Shown piece by piece: positions 61,809-64,000 of a DNA stretch of 64,000 nucleotides. The translations under genes were made by a program, and so were the position numbers. The notes beneath the pieces are model-generated. The model was given only the letters and a program-made list of their open reading frames with translations. It ran no database searches and was not told the origin of the DNA. Every line of letters begins with the position of its first letter. Position 1 is the stretch's first letter. The stretch is from Cytospora piceicola (lineage: Eukaryota > Ascomycota > Sordariomycetes > Diaporthales > Cytosporaceae), in contig JALQBC010000015.1 in NCBI GenBank assembly GCA_023375675.1, forward strand, positions 682,001 through 746,000, in the 5' to 3' direction.

Positions 61809-62796
61809 ATGGGCATCATCGAAGATGTCGAGTTCCAAACACTCGATGGCATCACGCTCCGGGGTCGTGTTTACCATGCTAAGAAACAGGCACCTGGCAT
61901 CGTCATGTGTCCCGGGGTACGTCTGGCATCTTTCAAAACTATTGCTTCTGAAATTCAACTAAGCGATCCATTCATATGAAAAGTTCAACGGTGTGAGGGA
62001 AATAGGTGGTCTCCCCGCCGTTGCGGAAGCCTTCCAACAGGCCGGTGTGACTGCACTGCTCTATGATCCACGCTCCGTGGGGACTAGCGGAGGACAACCA
62101 CGCAACGACATTGATCCTTTCCAACAAATTCAGGACTATTCAGATGCTGTCACATTCATGCGAACCTTGCCGAGCGTTGACTCCGATCAGATCGGGTTGT
62201 GGGGACTGTCACTCTCGGCAAGCGTGGCACTCAGCGCGGCCGCGTTCGACAAACGCGCAAAGTTCGTGATAGCGGCGTGTCCTGTGACCGAATATCGCTA
62301 CGACAAAGCAAAAATGGAAAGACTACTCCAACTTTCCTTTAAAGACCGCGAATCTCAAAGCAAAGGGAACCCTCCGTTCTACGTCCCTATGATTGACGAC
62401 TCTGGAGCTAGCCCTGCCGGGTTCGACTTCGGATTAGACAAGGATCGAGCCGCGGAGTGGTCCAGAAGAGGAGTCGAAATGGCGCCACACCACGTGAACC
62501 GCACTACTGTGCAATCTTATCACAAGATTGCGATGTGGAATCCGTGCTCAATGTGGAAACATATCGATCCGACGCCCGTCATGTTCTTGGTTCCAGAAAC
62601 AGATGGAATATGCCCACCTGAGGAACAGTTATGGCAGTTCAACGAGCTGAGAGGTCCTAAAAAGTGTCACGTACAAAAGGGAAGCAGCCATTTAAACTTG
62701 CTCGAAGGGGAGCACTTGAGCGAGCTCCTGGCGCTACAGACAACCTTTATACATGAAGTCGTGGGGTCGGCAGACCCCAGCACTGCTATCCTTTAA
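61809..62796 (+). CDS. Polyketide transferase-like alpha/beta hydrolase (cluster gene)
   Basis: A 306-residue alpha/beta-hydrolase-fold protein in two exons, 61809-61916 and 61984-62796 (intron GTACGT...AAAG, phase 0). It starts MGIIEDVEFQTLDGITLRGR and continues PGFNGVREIGG, YDPRSVGTSGGQPRNDIDP, NPPFYVPM and NRTTVQSYHKI. I know this pattern from fungal cluster proteins such as the fumagillin polyketide transferase (Af380 type), which take a chain from a PKS and move it to an acceptor. The nucleophile is probably S112, but the elbow is GLSLS, not GxSxG. The acid may lie in PETDGICP and the base in SSHLNLL. The intron acceptor is weak. It is divergent from the PKS across the AT-rich island. 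A role in release or transfer is inferred from family and context. Confidence 0.83.
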
Positions 62797-62889
62797 GGAT
62801 GATGGCACAATCCGCCTCAAAGACTAAGAAATCGATACACAGTATATTGGACATCTCTATTAAAACCTTATAGTGCCTCTAGCCTTACA

Positions 62890-63943
62890 TTAACTGACTG
62901 GAAGATTGTAATCAGCCCCCCTCTTAATTAGCTCTTCGACAATACCATCATGGCCCAGAAGTGAAGCTCGATGGAGCGGAGAGAAGCCCTCGCCGTCTCT
63001 AACGTCCATGACTATCTGGGGTGCACAAGAGAGGAGCTTCACCATTGCCAGATCGCCAGACATTGACGCCAGGTGGAGCGCGGATTGACCAGAATTGTCC
63101 TGGGCGTTGACATCGATGGCGTGACCTGCTTTCTGAGTTGTGCCTTCAGGATCGTGGAATTCTATCAGAGCCTTGGCAGTGTTGAAACAATGGTTCTCCA
63201 CAGCCAGGTGCATGGCCGTTCTCCCCTGACTATCCCTAACATTCGGGTCGGGCATCCGTTGCAATATCACACGCAAAACTCCGACGTGGTCACATTCCGC
63301 TGCGAGGTGTAAAGCTGTTTTCCCAGCGCGCTGCCGGGAGGCCGAGTCTCGGCGTCCACTGTCGAACTCGGTGCTCGTAACGGGAGACATCAGCGTCACT
63401 GGGCAATACGTGTTCTAAGACGTGGTTAGTCCGTGGCATGGTCACTGTTGTGGACTCTTTCAAGCTTCCTACATCTTTTCTCTGCATAGAGGGTATATCT
63501 TCCATTAATCCAAAATCCATAGTTCCGCTTGTCATTTGACTGTTTCCAACAAGGTTGATCTGCTCGTGCAGGCTGAAGCCAGAAGGAGGAGCTGTGTTGC
63601 CTGAATTGTCTGTGGGCTGTGCAGACCACGCCGAGGCGAGAATATTATCAATGTCCACATCTGCCTGAGTGTCCTCGGAACTTCCTGGTGTGAGACCAGT
63701 AATCTGCTCATTGCCGTTGGGCTTCGAGTCGGTGGTGCGTCCTGTGACTGCGAGAGCCACGTCACGCCATCGCTCCAAATCCTCGATGCGCTGTTTGAGC
63801 TTTTCCCCTAGAACGCCGCCGATATGGGTCAGAGCAAGATAATACACAAGAGGACCGAGAAACTGACGGTAAGTTTTCTGGGCAGCTCGATTCTGCATGC
63901 GTTTCCGCTGCTGGGCACTGGTCGTCTCTTTTTCAACCCCCAT
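62890..63943 (-). CDS. bANK transcription factor (bZIP basic region + ankyrin repeats, TOXE/Apf2-type)
   Basis: A predicted 311-residue regulator in three exons: 63943-63868, 63807-63473 and 63414-62890. The first intron (63808-63867) splits the DNA-binding basic region. Splicing gives QRKRMQNRAAQKTYREKLKQ at about residues 12-31. The second intron (63415-63472) has a GTAGGA donor, an ACTAAC branch site and a TTAG acceptor. The C-terminal half has four ankyrin repeats: GKTALHLAAE, GRTAMHLAVE, GQSALHLASM and GFSPLHRASL. A basic region without an obvious long leucine zipper plus four ankyrin repeats is the bANK layout of TOXE (HC-toxin) and Apf2 (apicidin), both pathway-specific activators. The frame is open to the right window edge, so the true start could lie further upstream. 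It probably controls the adjacent PKS cluster. Confidence 0.88.
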
Positions 63944-64000
63944 CTCAGTGTAGAGCGCCGCTCTGCTTTTCGGGATGCGAATGACACAAATTGGTGTTCT

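Overview
The window is nuclear DNA of a filamentous ascomycete (Pezizomycotina, most likely a Sordariomycete). Evidence: short introns of about 56-180 nt with GTRNGT donors and CTAAC-like branch sites, genes on both strands with individual promoters, a highly reducing polyketide synthase (HR-PKS), AT-rich islands of the kind left by repeat-induced point mutation (RIP), and many intergenic copies of a TACCTAGGTA-like palindrome. The genus cannot be read from the sequence.

Left half (0-29 kb), mostly core genes: an AusD-type methyltransferase beside an AT-rich edge (643-1602, -), a nickel/cobalt transporter (1949-3225, -), a metacaspase (4801-6084, +), Mediator subunit 22 (6685-7326, +), a POT/PTR2 peptide transporter (10303-12404, +), a small Cys-motif/acidic-tail protein (13005-13346, +), tRNA pseudouridine synthase PUS1 (13586-15691, -), a three-exon secreted Cys-rich protein assembled here from splice sites (16379-17512, -), a GNAT acetyltransferase (18149-18871, -), RIO1 kinase (19838-21489, -), biotin synthase (22383-23621, +) and a CBM21 glycogen-targeting PP1 regulatory subunit (26622-29089, -). 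The biotin synthase is bracketed by diverged direct repeats of the RIO1 upstream region.

Middle (29-48.4 kb): about 19 kb with no recognisable gene. It is not AT-rich for most of its length. It holds microsatellites, CCTAGG motifs, a 28-bp perfect palindrome, and one interesting broken reading frame near 36.4-37.1 kb. The last 3 kb is dense in stop codons.

Right end (48.4-64 kb): a polyketide gene cluster that runs off the window. It contains a P450 (+), a MITE-like inverted-repeat element, an alpha/beta hydrolase (+), a 2,361-residue HR-PKS (KS-AT-DH-vestigial MT-ER-KR-ACP, -), an AT-rich island, a polyketide-transferase-like alpha/beta hydrolase (+), and a bZIP-basic-region/ankyrin (bANK, TOXE/Apf2-type) regulator (-). 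By inference the PKS builds a reduced, probably unmethylated chain. With no thioesterase or reductase on the PKS, one of the hydrolase-fold enzymes probably releases or transfers it, the P450 oxidises it, and the bANK protein switches the cluster on. All gene models and splice sites were worked out by eye.
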